Shown piece after piece: positions 17,622 to 24,493 of a DNA stretch of 64,000 nt. The notes beneath the pieces are model-generated. The model made no database searches and was not told the DNA's origin. It was given only the letters and a program-made list of their open reading frames with translations. This stretch comes from CAZEBW01 sp964510205 (lineage in GTDB: Bacteria > Chloroflexota > Anaerolineae > VGOG01): contig CAZEBW010000005.1 of assembly GCA_964510205.1 (NCBI GenBank), positions 1 through 64,000 on the forward strand, given 5' to 3'. How positions within the stretch are numbered: the first letter of the stretch is position 1; every line of letters begins with the position of its first letter. The translations under genes and the position numbers were made by a program.

Positions 17622-17661
17622 GACTTTTGTCCTAGACAGATTGTGCTTTTGATGGTATAAT
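17622..17661 (+). promoter_or_regulatory. promoter module 3
   Basis: gacttttgtc (17622-17631), TGTC-N3-GACA palindrome (17628-17638), -35 tagaca (17633-17638), 17 bases, perfect tataat (17656-17661). Together with the degraded terminator just upstream, 17565-17661 aligns almost without gaps to 3821-3918, so the terminator-plus-promoter block is a duplicated unit. The flanking hairpin of modules 1 and 2 is absent here. Confidence 0.8.
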
Positions 17662-17737
17662 AGACGCCGAGCGCCGGGGGAGCGAGTTCTTCCCCCATTG
17701 CGTTGATCCCATTGGAAACTTAGTGAGGAGTTGAGTG

Positions 17738-18961
17738 ATGAGTGAATCGTTTGGCAAAGATAGAAAAGAGATCCTGAAGAGAGTGATTAGGCGCCTGCAC
17801 GAAGGCGCCGATCCGAGCGACGTGAAGGAGCAGTTCAAGGAGGCGGTGCGGGGCGCCACTCCTGTGGAGATCGCTCAGGCAGAGCAAGAGCTCATCCGCG
17901 AGGGGATGCCGCGCGAGGAGATCCACCGCCTCTGTGAAGTGCACCTGGCCGTGTTCCAAGAATCGCTTGAGAGCCAGGAATCCCTGGCCCCCGCAGGGCA
18001 TCCCATCCACATTCTCATGGAGGAGCACAGAATCTTCCTCGAGTTCGCCGCTGAGCTGAAGGGCATCGCCCAGAGACTGACGCGGGCGGACGGTGCGGAC
18101 GCCGCCAGTATGGAGCGGGTGAGATACCTGGCGGAGCGTTTCCAAGAGGGGGAGAGCCACTACGTGCGGGAGGAGAACGTGCTGTTCCCCTATCTAGAAA
18201 AACACGGCGTCACGCAGCCCCCGGCCATCATGTGGATGGACCACGACCAGATCAGGGAAGTAAAGAAGAGCTTGTATGGCCTCCTTGACGGGCGTGAAGG
18301 CATGGATTTTCATGACTTCGCCCGACAACTGGACGACGTGACGTCCGCTTTGGCCGAGCTGCTCACCAGCCACTTTCCCAAAGAGAACAACATCCTCTTC
18401 CCCACCTCGTTGAGTATGTTCGACGAGGATGAGTGGAAGGACATCAGGCAGCAGTTCGACGAGCTGGGCTATTGCAGCTTCACCCCCACAGGCGGGGAGG
18501 TGCTTCCCGAAGAGGGGCCAACGCCGCCGCCGAAGCCCGAGGTGGAAGGCAGAGTGACTTTCGAAGCCGGATCGCTGTCTGGAGAACAACTCAGAGCTAT
18601 CCTCAATGCCCTGCCGCTGGACATCACCTTTGTGGATCAGGACGATGCGGTAAGATACTTCAACCAGAGCGAGGAGAGGATCTTCCCTCGGACGAGGGCC
18701 ATCATCGGGAGAAACGTTCAGCAGTGCCATCCCCAGAAAAGCGTCCACGTTGTCAACCGCATCGTCGAGGAGCTTCGAGACGGTCGCCGAGACGTGGCTG
18801 AGTTCTGGATGACTCACCAGGGAAAGTTCGTCCACGTCCGCTATTTCGCCGTCCGCGGCGACGATGGGAAGTACCTGGGGACGCTGGAGGCGACCCAAGG
18901 CGTCACCGACATCAGGAAGCTGGAGGGGGAAAAGAGGCTGCTGGATGACGCCGCCGCCTGA
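17738..18961 (+). CDS. DUF438 - hemerythrin - PAS sensor protein
   Basis: 407 residues. Residues about 8-75 are the DUF438 helical domain (ILKRVIRRLHEGADPSDVKEQFKEA). About 85-235 is a hemerythrin domain with HPIHILMEEHRIFLEF, HYVREENVLFPYLE, WMDHDQIREVK and HFPKENNILFP ligands. About 285-400 is a PAS domain (ALPLDITFVDQDDAVRYFNQS, GRNVQQCHPQKS). It is probably an oxygen, NO or redox sensor. ATG 17738 has gaggag at 17725-17730. The next gene, a PP2C phosphatase, overlaps by 17 bases, so the pair is likely one signalling unit under promoter module 3. Confidence 0.9.
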   Translation: MSESFGKDRKEILKRVIRRLHEGADPSDVKEQFKEAVRGATPVEIAQAEQELIREGMPREEIHRLCEVHLAVFQESLESQESLAPAGHPIHILMEEHRIFLEFAAELKGIAQRLTRADGADAASMERVRYLAERFQEGESHYVREENVLFPYLEKHGVTQPPAIMWMDHDQIREVKKSLYGLLDGREGMDFHDFARQLDDVTSALAELLTSHFPKENNILFPTSLSMFDEDEWKDIRQQFDELGYCSFTPTGGEVLPEEGPTPPPKPEVEGRVTFEAGSLSGEQLRAILNALPLDITFVDQDDAVRYFNQSEERIFPRTRAIIGRNVQQCHPQKSVHVVNRIVEELRDGRRDVAEFWMTHQGKFVHVRYFAVRGDDGKYLGTLEATQGVTDIRKLEGEKRLLDDAAA

Positions 18962-20741
18962 GGATCTCGTCACTCTCAATGAGATCGTTGAGACGCTGAA
19001 TCGGGCCGTGGACGTGCATGGCGTGCTGGACTCTGCTCTGGCGCGGCTGGTTGAGCTGATGGGGCTGGAGACGGGATGGATCTTCGTGAGGGCTCCCACG
19101 GCGCAGGATGTCGGGCAGCAAGATGAGGGAGACTACGTGCTGGCGGCCCGCCACAACCTGCCTCCCGCGCTGGCCGAAGCTGGCGTGTGGGCCAGTGGCT
19201 GCAAATGCCAGCGTCTCAACGAGCAGGGGCGGCTGACTGAGGCGTATAACGAAGTGCGTTGCAGCCGCCTGGGCAGCGCCCGTGGCGACCGGCGCGGACT
19301 GGCGGTGCACGCTTCGGCGCCTTTGCGTTCCGGCGATCGCGTTCTGGGCATCCTCAACGTGGCCGGACCAGACTGGGCCTCTTTCAGCCCGCGGGCTCTG
19401 GCGCTGCTGACCAACGCTGGCAACCAGATGGGCATTGCCCTGGAGCGCGCGCGCCTCTACGATCTCCTGAAAGAGCAGCGCGTTCAAGAGCAGGCAGCGC
19501 TGCTCGACCTGTCCAATCAGTTGTTGAGCCGCCTGGACTTGGACGAGGTGGTGAACTGCTTGGTCGAGGAGGCGCGTCGCTTGCTGCAAGCCGACGCTTG
19601 TGCGCTGCTGCTCCCTGACGATGAGGCTGGTCGCCTGGTGTTTCAAGCCGCCAGCGGGTGGCGCTCCGATCCCGTGGCCAACCAGCGCCAGATGCCTGCG
19701 GACGAGAACATCGGTCCCGCCGAGGTGATGCGCACGCAGCAGCCTCTGTTGGTGGAAGATGTCGAGGCCGACACTGCTGCTGTGTGGTGTACGGATTGGA
19801 TTTTGTCGGAGGGCTTCCGAGGGCGCGCGCTGGTTCCTCTGGTTGTGGATGGCCGTTCCATCGGCGTGCTGATGATGGACATGCGGCAGCCACGGCTGCT
19901 GAACGAAGACGAGGTGCGCTTCCTGCGCCTGATGGCCAATCAGGCCGCTATCGCTATTGAGAAAGCTCGGCTGCATCAAGAGGAGATCAGGCGGCAGCGG
20001 ATGGAGCGGGAGCTGGCCATCGGCCGGGAGATTCAGCTTGGCCTGCTGCCGAAGGACACGCCGGTCGTGCCAGGCTGGGAGTTTGCCGCCATCTATCGGG
20101 CGGCCCGCCAGGTGGGAGGCGATTTCTACGACTTTATTGAGTTGCCTGGCAAACCGCATCAACTGGGGCTGGTCATCGCCGACGTGGCGGACAAGGGAGT
20201 GCCTGCGGCTCTGATGATGGCCCTCAGTCGCACCATGGTTCGTACCGCAGCCGCCGACGGCCGCAGCCCATCGGCGGCCTTGAAGCTGGCCAACGAGTTG
20301 ATCCTCCGACACACTCGGACGGATCTCTTCGTGGCCGCTTCTTATGCCATGCTGGATGTCCAAAATGGCCGCTTGACCTATGCCAACGCGGGCCACAGCA
20401 GGCCACTGTGGCTGCAGAGCGGCTCAGGCGAGGTACAGGAGCTGGCTGCGCGAGGCATCATCTTGGGCAGTTTCGAGGACATTGAGCTGGAGGAGCGAGA
20501 GATCGAGGTGGCGCCGGGGGACGTTTTGCTCTTCCATACCGACGGCGTGACCGAGGCCATGGACAGTGACGGTCAGCCGTTTGGCCAAGGGCGACTGCGG
20601 CAAGCTGTGGAAGCCATCCCGGACGCCAGCGCGCAGCACATCCTTTCGGCGGTGGTAGATGCCGTGAACGCTTTCAGCGGCGACGTCCCCCAGTCGGACG
20701 ACCTGACCCTCGTGGTAGTCAAGCGGCATCCGACCTCCTAG
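18945..20741 (+). CDS. GAF-GAF-PP2C (RsbU/SpoIIE-type) phosphatase
   Basis: 598 residues from the ATG at 18945 (aaagagg 7 bases upstream). A first GAF domain (about 10-170) contains GCKCQ and a later RCSRLG, a Cys cluster that could hold metal or sense redox. A second GAF domain spans about 175-340. A linker helix (MERELAIGREIQLGLLP) leads to a SpoIIE-type PP2C domain with GGDFYDF, VIADVADKGVPAALMMA and DGVTEA, containing the Asp residues that bind metal. Such phosphatases control anti-sigma-factor antagonists. The cognate partners are not in the window. Confidence 0.9.
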   Translation: MTPPPEDLVTLNEIVETLNRAVDVHGVLDSALARLVELMGLETGWIFVRAPTAQDVGQQDEGDYVLAARHNLPPALAEAGVWASGCKCQRLNEQGRLTEAYNEVRCSRLGSARGDRRGLAVHASAPLRSGDRVLGILNVAGPDWASFSPRALALLTNAGNQMGIALERARLYDLLKEQRVQEQAALLDLSNQLLSRLDLDEVVNCLVEEARRLLQADACALLLPDDEAGRLVFQAASGWRSDPVANQRQMPADENIGPAEVMRTQQPLLVEDVEADTAAVWCTDWILSEGFRGRALVPLVVDGRSIGVLMMDMRQPRLLNEDEVRFLRLMANQAAIAIEKARLHQEEIRRQRMERELAIGREIQLGLLPKDTPVVPGWEFAAIYRAARQVGGDFYDFIELPGKPHQLGLVIADVADKGVPAALMMALSRTMVRTAAADGRSPSAALKLANELILRHTRTDLFVAASYAMLDVQNGRLTYANAGHSRPLWLQSGSGEVQELAARGIILGSFEDIELEEREIEVAPGDVLLFHTDGVTEAMDSDGQPFGQGRLRQAVEAIPDASAQHILSAVVDAVNAFSGDVPQSDDLTLVVVKRHPTS

Positions 20742-20749
20742 AACCATTT

Positions 20750-20899
20750 GGGTGTGTTTCAAACGAGTTGGACAAGACTTCGGAAGTCTCAAAAGTGCTC
20801 TACACGGCAGGTTTTGAGACGATTTCAAGTCGCTCCTGCCTTAAAAATCCTCGGCTGAAGACTTCCGAAGTCTAACCTCAACCGAAATGAAACACACCC
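20750..20899. repeat. MITE-like element C, copy 2
   Basis: gggtgtgtttca (20750-20761) is exactly inverted at 20888-20899. The interior holds agacttcggaagtct and agacttccgaagtct, each nearly its own inverse and inverted relative to the other, unlike the interior of copy 1 (3703-3805). So the two share only terminal repeats. Confidence 0.75.
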
Positions 20900-20906
20900 G
20901 AACCAC

Positions 20907-20935
20907 TTGACCGTGCCACATGTTTTTGATATAAT
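20907..20935 (+). promoter_or_regulatory. rubrerythrin promoter
   Basis: ttgacc (20907-20912), 17 bases, perfect tataat (20930-20935), only 18 bases before the rubrerythrin ATG with aggag at 20941-20945. It abuts the right end of element C. Confidence 0.85.
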
Positions 20936-20953
20936 TGCACAGGAGTTGGCGCC

Positions 20954-21457
20954 ATGGGAGAGAAGACGCAGCGCAACCTGTACGAGGCTTTTGTGGGGGA
21001 GGCCAAGGCCCATTTCCGACTGCTGGCTTACGCCGAGAAGGCGGAGCAAGAGGAGTTGCCCCAGATAGCGGCCCTCTTCAGGGCGGTGGCCGAGGCCGAA
21101 CGGGTGCACACCGTGCGCAATCTCAAGCTCCTGGGCGAGGTGGTGGTCGAAGACACCGAGGCTAACCTGCAAGCGTCTTTCCAGCGAGAGGAGAAGGCCG
21201 GTGGCGTGTACTACCCCCAATTCATACGCGAAGCGGAGGAAGAGGGGGACAAGCGGGCCGCCGTCTCTTTCAGTCAGGCTCGAGACGTGGAGGAGAGGCA
21301 TGCCGCCCTCTACAAGCACGCCCTGCGGCACATGATCGCCGAGACCAGGCCGATCTACTACGTCTGTGAAGTGTGCGGTTACGTCGCGGAGGGGGAGCCC
21401 CCCGACCGGTGCCCGATCTGCAACGCCAAGCGCGAGCAGTTCAAGCAGGTTACGTGA
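20954..21457 (+). CDS. rubrerythrin
   Basis: 167 residues. The ferritin-like diiron bundle (EAFVGEAKAHFRLLAYAEKA, AEAERVHTVRN, then RDVEERHAALYKHAL) is followed by a C-terminal rubredoxin-like domain with CEVCGY and CPICNAK binding one iron. Rubrerythrins reduce hydrogen peroxide to water with rubredoxin as electron donor. It has its own near-consensus promoter (20907) and is followed by superoxide reductase and a ferritin-like protein, a compact peroxide/superoxide defence set. Confidence 0.95.
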   Translation: MGEKTQRNLYEAFVGEAKAHFRLLAYAEKAEQEELPQIAALFRAVAEAERVHTVRNLKLLGEVVVEDTEANLQASFQREEKAGGVYYPQFIREAEEEGDKRAAVSFSQARDVEERHAALYKHALRHMIAETRPIYYVCEVCGYVAEGEPPDRCPICNAKREQFKQVT

Positions 21458-21550
21458 GGGGAATGGAGGTGATGGTACTGGGAAAAAGGACAGGTCTCAG
21501 AGCAGGCTTTTTTTCAGGGGAGTCAGTAATAACAGCGGGAGGTAAATGCT

Positions 21551-21946
21551 ATGTCAGAGTTAGGCGAGCGCATCCAAAAGGGTGACTGGAAGAAAGAAAA
21601 GCATATGCCCGTCATCGAGTGTCCGGACCAGGTGCAGGCGGGCGAGGTCTTCGAGGTGAAGGTTGGGCTGGGGAGAGAGATTGCCCATCCCAATACGACG
21701 GAGCATCACATCAGTTGGATCACGCTCTACTTCCACCCCGAAGGAGCCAAGTTCACCCACCAGGTGGGTCACTTCGAGTTTTCCGCCCACGGCGAGTCTA
21801 CCGCCGGCCCCAACCAGGGTCCCGTCTACACCCACCACCAAGTGACCACGTCGCTGAAGGTCAGCCAGCCCGGTACGCTGCACGCTCTGGCCCTGTGCAA
21901 CATCCACGGGCTGTGGGAAAGCAGCAAGGAAATCGAGTTGATTTAG
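21551..21946 (+). CDS. superoxide reductase (neelaredoxin type)
   Basis: 131 residues, lacking the N-terminal desulforedoxin domain, so a one-iron class II enzyme. The iron site is built by the His in EKHMPV, HPNTTEHHISWI (two His) and CNIHGLWE (Cys and His). It reduces superoxide to hydrogen peroxide, which the neighbouring rubrerythrin can remove. gggaggt at 21537-21543 sets the ATG at 21551. The 93 bases between it and rubrerythrin hold only a weak T-rich hairpin. Confidence 0.92.
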   Translation: MSELGERIQKGDWKKEKHMPVIECPDQVQAGEVFEVKVGLGREIAHPNTTEHHISWITLYFHPEGAKFTHQVGHFEFSAHGESTAGPNQGPVYTHHQVTTSLKVSQPGTLHALALCNIHGLWESSKEIELI

Positions 21947-21986
21947 AAGCCGTCCGAGCAAAAGCAAAACCAAAGGAGGTAAGAAA

Positions 21987-22295
21987 ATGCCAGAGTTTGT
22001 CAACCCATTCAGTGGAAATGTACCCGATCGCAAACTCACCAAAGAGGAGCTGATCCGGGCGATCCGCCTGAGCCTAGCCGCCGAGCACGAGGCGGTCCAC
22101 CTCTACATGGCCCAAGCCGATGCCACCGACCATCCCTTGGCCAAGGAAGTGCTCATTGACATCGCCAACGAAGAGCGCGTGCACGCCGGCGAGTTCTCTC
22201 GCCTGCTTGAAATCCTGACCGGCGATGAGGACCAATGGCTGGCAGAGGGCGCGGAGGAAGTGGACGAGATGGCCGCCGAGCTCGCTGAGGCCTGA
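21987..22295 (+). CDS. EncFtn-like ferritin family protein
   Basis: 102 residues. Two-helix ferritin half: LTKEELIRAIRLSLAAEHEAVHLYMAQADAT with Glu/His ligands in AEHEAVH, and IANEERVHAGEFSRLLEIL with ExxH, plus an acidic C-terminal tail. Size and layout match the encapsulated ferritin-like (EncFtn) group, which assembles as decamers and is usually cargo of an encapsulin shell. No encapsulin gene is visible in this window. aaaggagg at 21971-21978 lies before the ATG. Likely role: iron oxidation/storage. Confidence 0.8.
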   Translation: MPEFVNPFSGNVPDRKLTKEELIRAIRLSLAAEHEAVHLYMAQADATDHPLAKEVLIDIANEERVHAGEFSRLLEILTGDEDQWLAEGAEEVDEMAAELAEA

Positions 22296-22412
22296 CAGGC
22301 TGCTAACTGAAAGAGGCCAGCGGCAAGTCATCTGCGGTTTGAAAGAGTAATTGGTGGTTGGTGGACTGGTAGATTGGCAGCCGGAGGGGTGGCATCTGCC
22401 CGATCTGCCGGT

Positions 22413-22507
22413 CTCAGTAGATCCAATTTTGCTCTAGCTGGACGAAAGTCCAGCGGCGAAAACGCGGACTATCGTCCGCTTGGAGCTTCAATTTTGGATC
22501 TACTGAG
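22413..22507. repeat. compound palindromic element
   Basis: Outer arms ctcagtagatccaa (22413-22426) and ttggatctactgag (22494-22507) are exact inverses. Inside are two small hairpins, gctggac-gaaa-gtccagc (22437-22454) and gcggac-tatc-gtccgc (22464-22479); the latter recurs at 7167-7182. The surrounding 22296-22563 shows no gene. Confidence 0.75.
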
Positions 22508-22563
22508 TCTGCTAATCTGCCAAAGGACTTGCTGCACGAGTGGCTGGCGCCATGTGAGTTGAC

Positions 22564-23346
22564 ATGATATCTGACGTCTGGTTTGCATTCCTACTGTCGG
22601 CATTGGCCGGCCTGTCCACGACCATTGGCAGCTTGCTGGCCCTGTTCGTCCGCAAACCCGGGCCCCGCTTGATGACGCTGACCTTGGGGTTTTCCGGCGG
22701 AGTGATGATTCTGGTCTCGTTCGTCGAGCTGCTGCCCAACGGGATCGAGGCCCTCGGCTTCGGGCCGGCCAACCTGATCTTCTTCGCCGGCATGGCGGCC
22801 ATGTTTCTGGTTGACGAACTGATTCCGCACGAGTACATGGGCGAACATCATCACACCGGAGCCGAGAGTGAACATCAGGACGCGGCCCTTCAGAGCCGTC
22901 TGCTCAAAACCGGGCTGTTTGTGGCCCTGGGCCTGGGCATCCACAACTTTCCCGAAGGCATGGCCTCTTTCGCCACCGCGTTGAGCGACCCTAAACTGGG
23001 TGTGGCCATCGCCATTGCCATTGCCATTCACAACATCCCCGAGGGGCTGGCCGTTTCGGCGCCCGTCTACGCAGCGACTGGGAGTCGGAGCAAGGCGTTC
23101 TGGTGGTCGTTTCTCTCCGGCGTGGCTGAACCAGCCGGGGCATTGCTGGCGGCGGTCGTCCTGATGCCTTTCCTGAATGAGGCCGTGTTGGGCGGTCTGC
23201 TTTCGGCGGTGGCGGGCATCATGGTCTTTATCTCCATTGACGAACTGCTGCCCGTATCCCGCGCCTACGAGGAGGAGCACCTGAGCATCCTGGGCATCAT
23301 TGCAGGCATGGTGGTGATGTCGATTAGCTTGTGGATGTTGAAGTGA
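22564..23346 (+). CDS. ZIP family metal transporter (ZupT-like)
   Basis: 260 residues with about eight hydrophobic helices. The signature metal-site helices are present: GLGIHNFPEGMASF in TM4 and IAIHNIPEGLAVSAPVY in TM5, the two HNxPEG motifs of ZIP proteins, and a His-rich loop (GEHHHTGAESEH) between TM3 and TM4. It likely imports zinc, iron or other divalent metals across the inner membrane. The metal need of the many diiron proteins around it fits, but specificity cannot be read. Confidence 0.92.
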   Translation: MISDVWFAFLLSALAGLSTTIGSLLALFVRKPGPRLMTLTLGFSGGVMILVSFVELLPNGIEALGFGPANLIFFAGMAAMFLVDELIPHEYMGEHHHTGAESEHQDAALQSRLLKTGLFVALGLGIHNFPEGMASFATALSDPKLGVAIAIAIAIHNIPEGLAVSAPVYAATGSRSKAFWWSFLSGVAEPAGALLAAVVLMPFLNEAVLGGLLSAVAGIMVFISIDELLPVSRAYEEEHLSILGIIAGMVVMSISLWMLK

Positions 23347-23384
23347 AGCGTGAGGCGTGAAGCGTGAGGCGTAAGGGGGATGAA

Positions 23385-23957
23385 TTGAGCGTTAAACAGG
23401 CTATCGAAGCAAGAAGGGCCTACCGCTCTTTGCAGCCGGTGGAAATAACCGAAGAGTTGATCAGGGACCTGGCCGAAAGCGCACGACTAAGTGCATCCTG
23501 CTTCAACAATCAGCCCTGGAGGTTCGTCTTCGTCCATGACCCTGAGGTTCTGAAGAAGCTGCACGGCGCACTGTCGAGGGGCAACAAATGGGTTCAGGCT
23601 GCCTCTATGATCATCGCCGTGTTCAGCCGCGAGGACCTGGATTGCCGCATCCGGGGCAGGAAGTATTATCTCTTTGACACGGGAATGGCCACGGCGTTTA
23701 TCATTCTGAGGGCCACGGAATTGGGATTGGTGGCCCACCCGATAGCCGGGTATGATGAGGAAGCGGTCAAGGAAATCCTGGGCATCCCCGAGGACATGCA
23801 GGTGATCACGTTAGTCAACGTGGGCAAACACTCCGACACCATAGGCCCTCTCCTCAGCGAGAAGCAGGCGGAGACGGAGAAGGAGAGGCCGGAAAGGCTG
23901 CCTCTGGAGGAGTTTGCCTTTGTCAATGGAATGAGTACGCTAGGTGGGGCGAGCTGA
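23385..23957 (+). CDS. nitroreductase family protein
   Basis: 190 residues. SVKQAIEARRAYRSLQPVEI, ARLSASCFNNQPWRFVFV and VAHPIAGYDEEAVKEILGIPEDMQVITLVNVG match the FMN-binding nitroreductase fold (FMN phosphate contacted by the RRAYR region). The open frame extends back to 23364, but that part is made of the repeat word gaagcgtgaggcgt. TTG 23385 with an aaggggga ribosome site (23373-23380) is the better start. Likely an NAD(P)H-dependent flavoprotein; substrate unknown. Confidence 0.85.
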   Translation: MSVKQAIEARRAYRSLQPVEITEELIRDLAESARLSASCFNNQPWRFVFVHDPEVLKKLHGALSRGNKWVQAASMIIAVFSREDLDCRIRGRKYYLFDTGMATAFIILRATELGLVAHPIAGYDEEAVKEILGIPEDMQVITLVNVGKHSDTIGPLLSEKQAETEKERPERLPLEEFAFVNGMSTLGGAS

Positions 23958-23979
23958 AGCTGGAAGAGGAGGCTGGGAA

Positions 23980-24222
23980 ATGATACATCTTGGAAAAGAG
24001 AGCAGGTTGAGTCCCGCAAGGGTCTTGGAAAAGGCCGTCGAGTTCTTCGGGCCGGGCGGCGCGGGGCTGGAGGTGAAAGAACAGGATGAGGGCTGCGCTC
24101 GCTTCGAGGGCGGCGGAGGTCATGTTCTCGTTCGGGTCTGCGAGGGGGAAAAGGGCGCAGAGGTGGACCTGGAAGCTCGCGAGTGGGAGTACCAGGCCAA
24201 ACAGTTCATGGGGAAAATCTGA
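23980..24222 (+). CDS. conserved hypothetical protein
   Basis: 80 residues starting MIHLGKESRLSPARVLEKA, preceded by gaggagg (23966-23972). It has a helix, then a small beta-rich part (CARFEGGGGHVLVRV, EVDLEAREWEYQ). Resembles, from memory, small uncharacterised proteins of anaerobic Chloroflexota. It sits between nitroreductase and KorA genes with tight spacing and is probably co-transcribed. No function can be assigned. Confidence 0.7.
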   Translation: MIHLGKESRLSPARVLEKAVEFFGPGGAGLEVKEQDEGCARFEGGGGHVLVRVCEGEKGAEVDLEAREWEYQAKQFMGKI

Positions 24223-24225
24223 CCG

Positions 24226-24450
24226 ATGGGAAAATATGAATACGCCATTACAGTCCATACAGCGGATGAAGTCCTGGCCGCTCTTCCAGACCTGGCGGCG
24301 GAAGTTGAGCCGCCTGTGCTGTACTGCGATTCTGAGGGCGAGTGTTTTTTCGACGAGGCGCCAAATCCCTACGTAGCGGCCATCGTCGAGATCCTCAACG
24401 CCCAGGGAGAACAGGGTTGGATGCTGGTTCAAGTTGTGCCACGTGCGTAG
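24226..24450 (+). CDS. small hypothetical protein (DUF4177-like ending)
   Basis: 74 residues. The pattern of an N-terminal KYEYAITV strand, a middle loop with two Cys (YCDSEGEC), and a C-terminal LNAQGEQGWMLVQVV strand resembles DUF4177-like small beta-alpha proteins. It begins 3 bases after the previous stop and precedes korA by 43 bases, so it belongs to the same transcript. Role unknown. Confidence 0.65.
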   Translation: MGKYEYAITVHTADEVLAALPDLAAEVEPPVLYCDSEGECFFDEAPNPYVAAIVEILNAQGEQGWMLVQVVPRA

Positions 24451-24493
24451 GACATGATCTGCTTCTGGCGACGTGAGCGATTGTGAGGGACAA

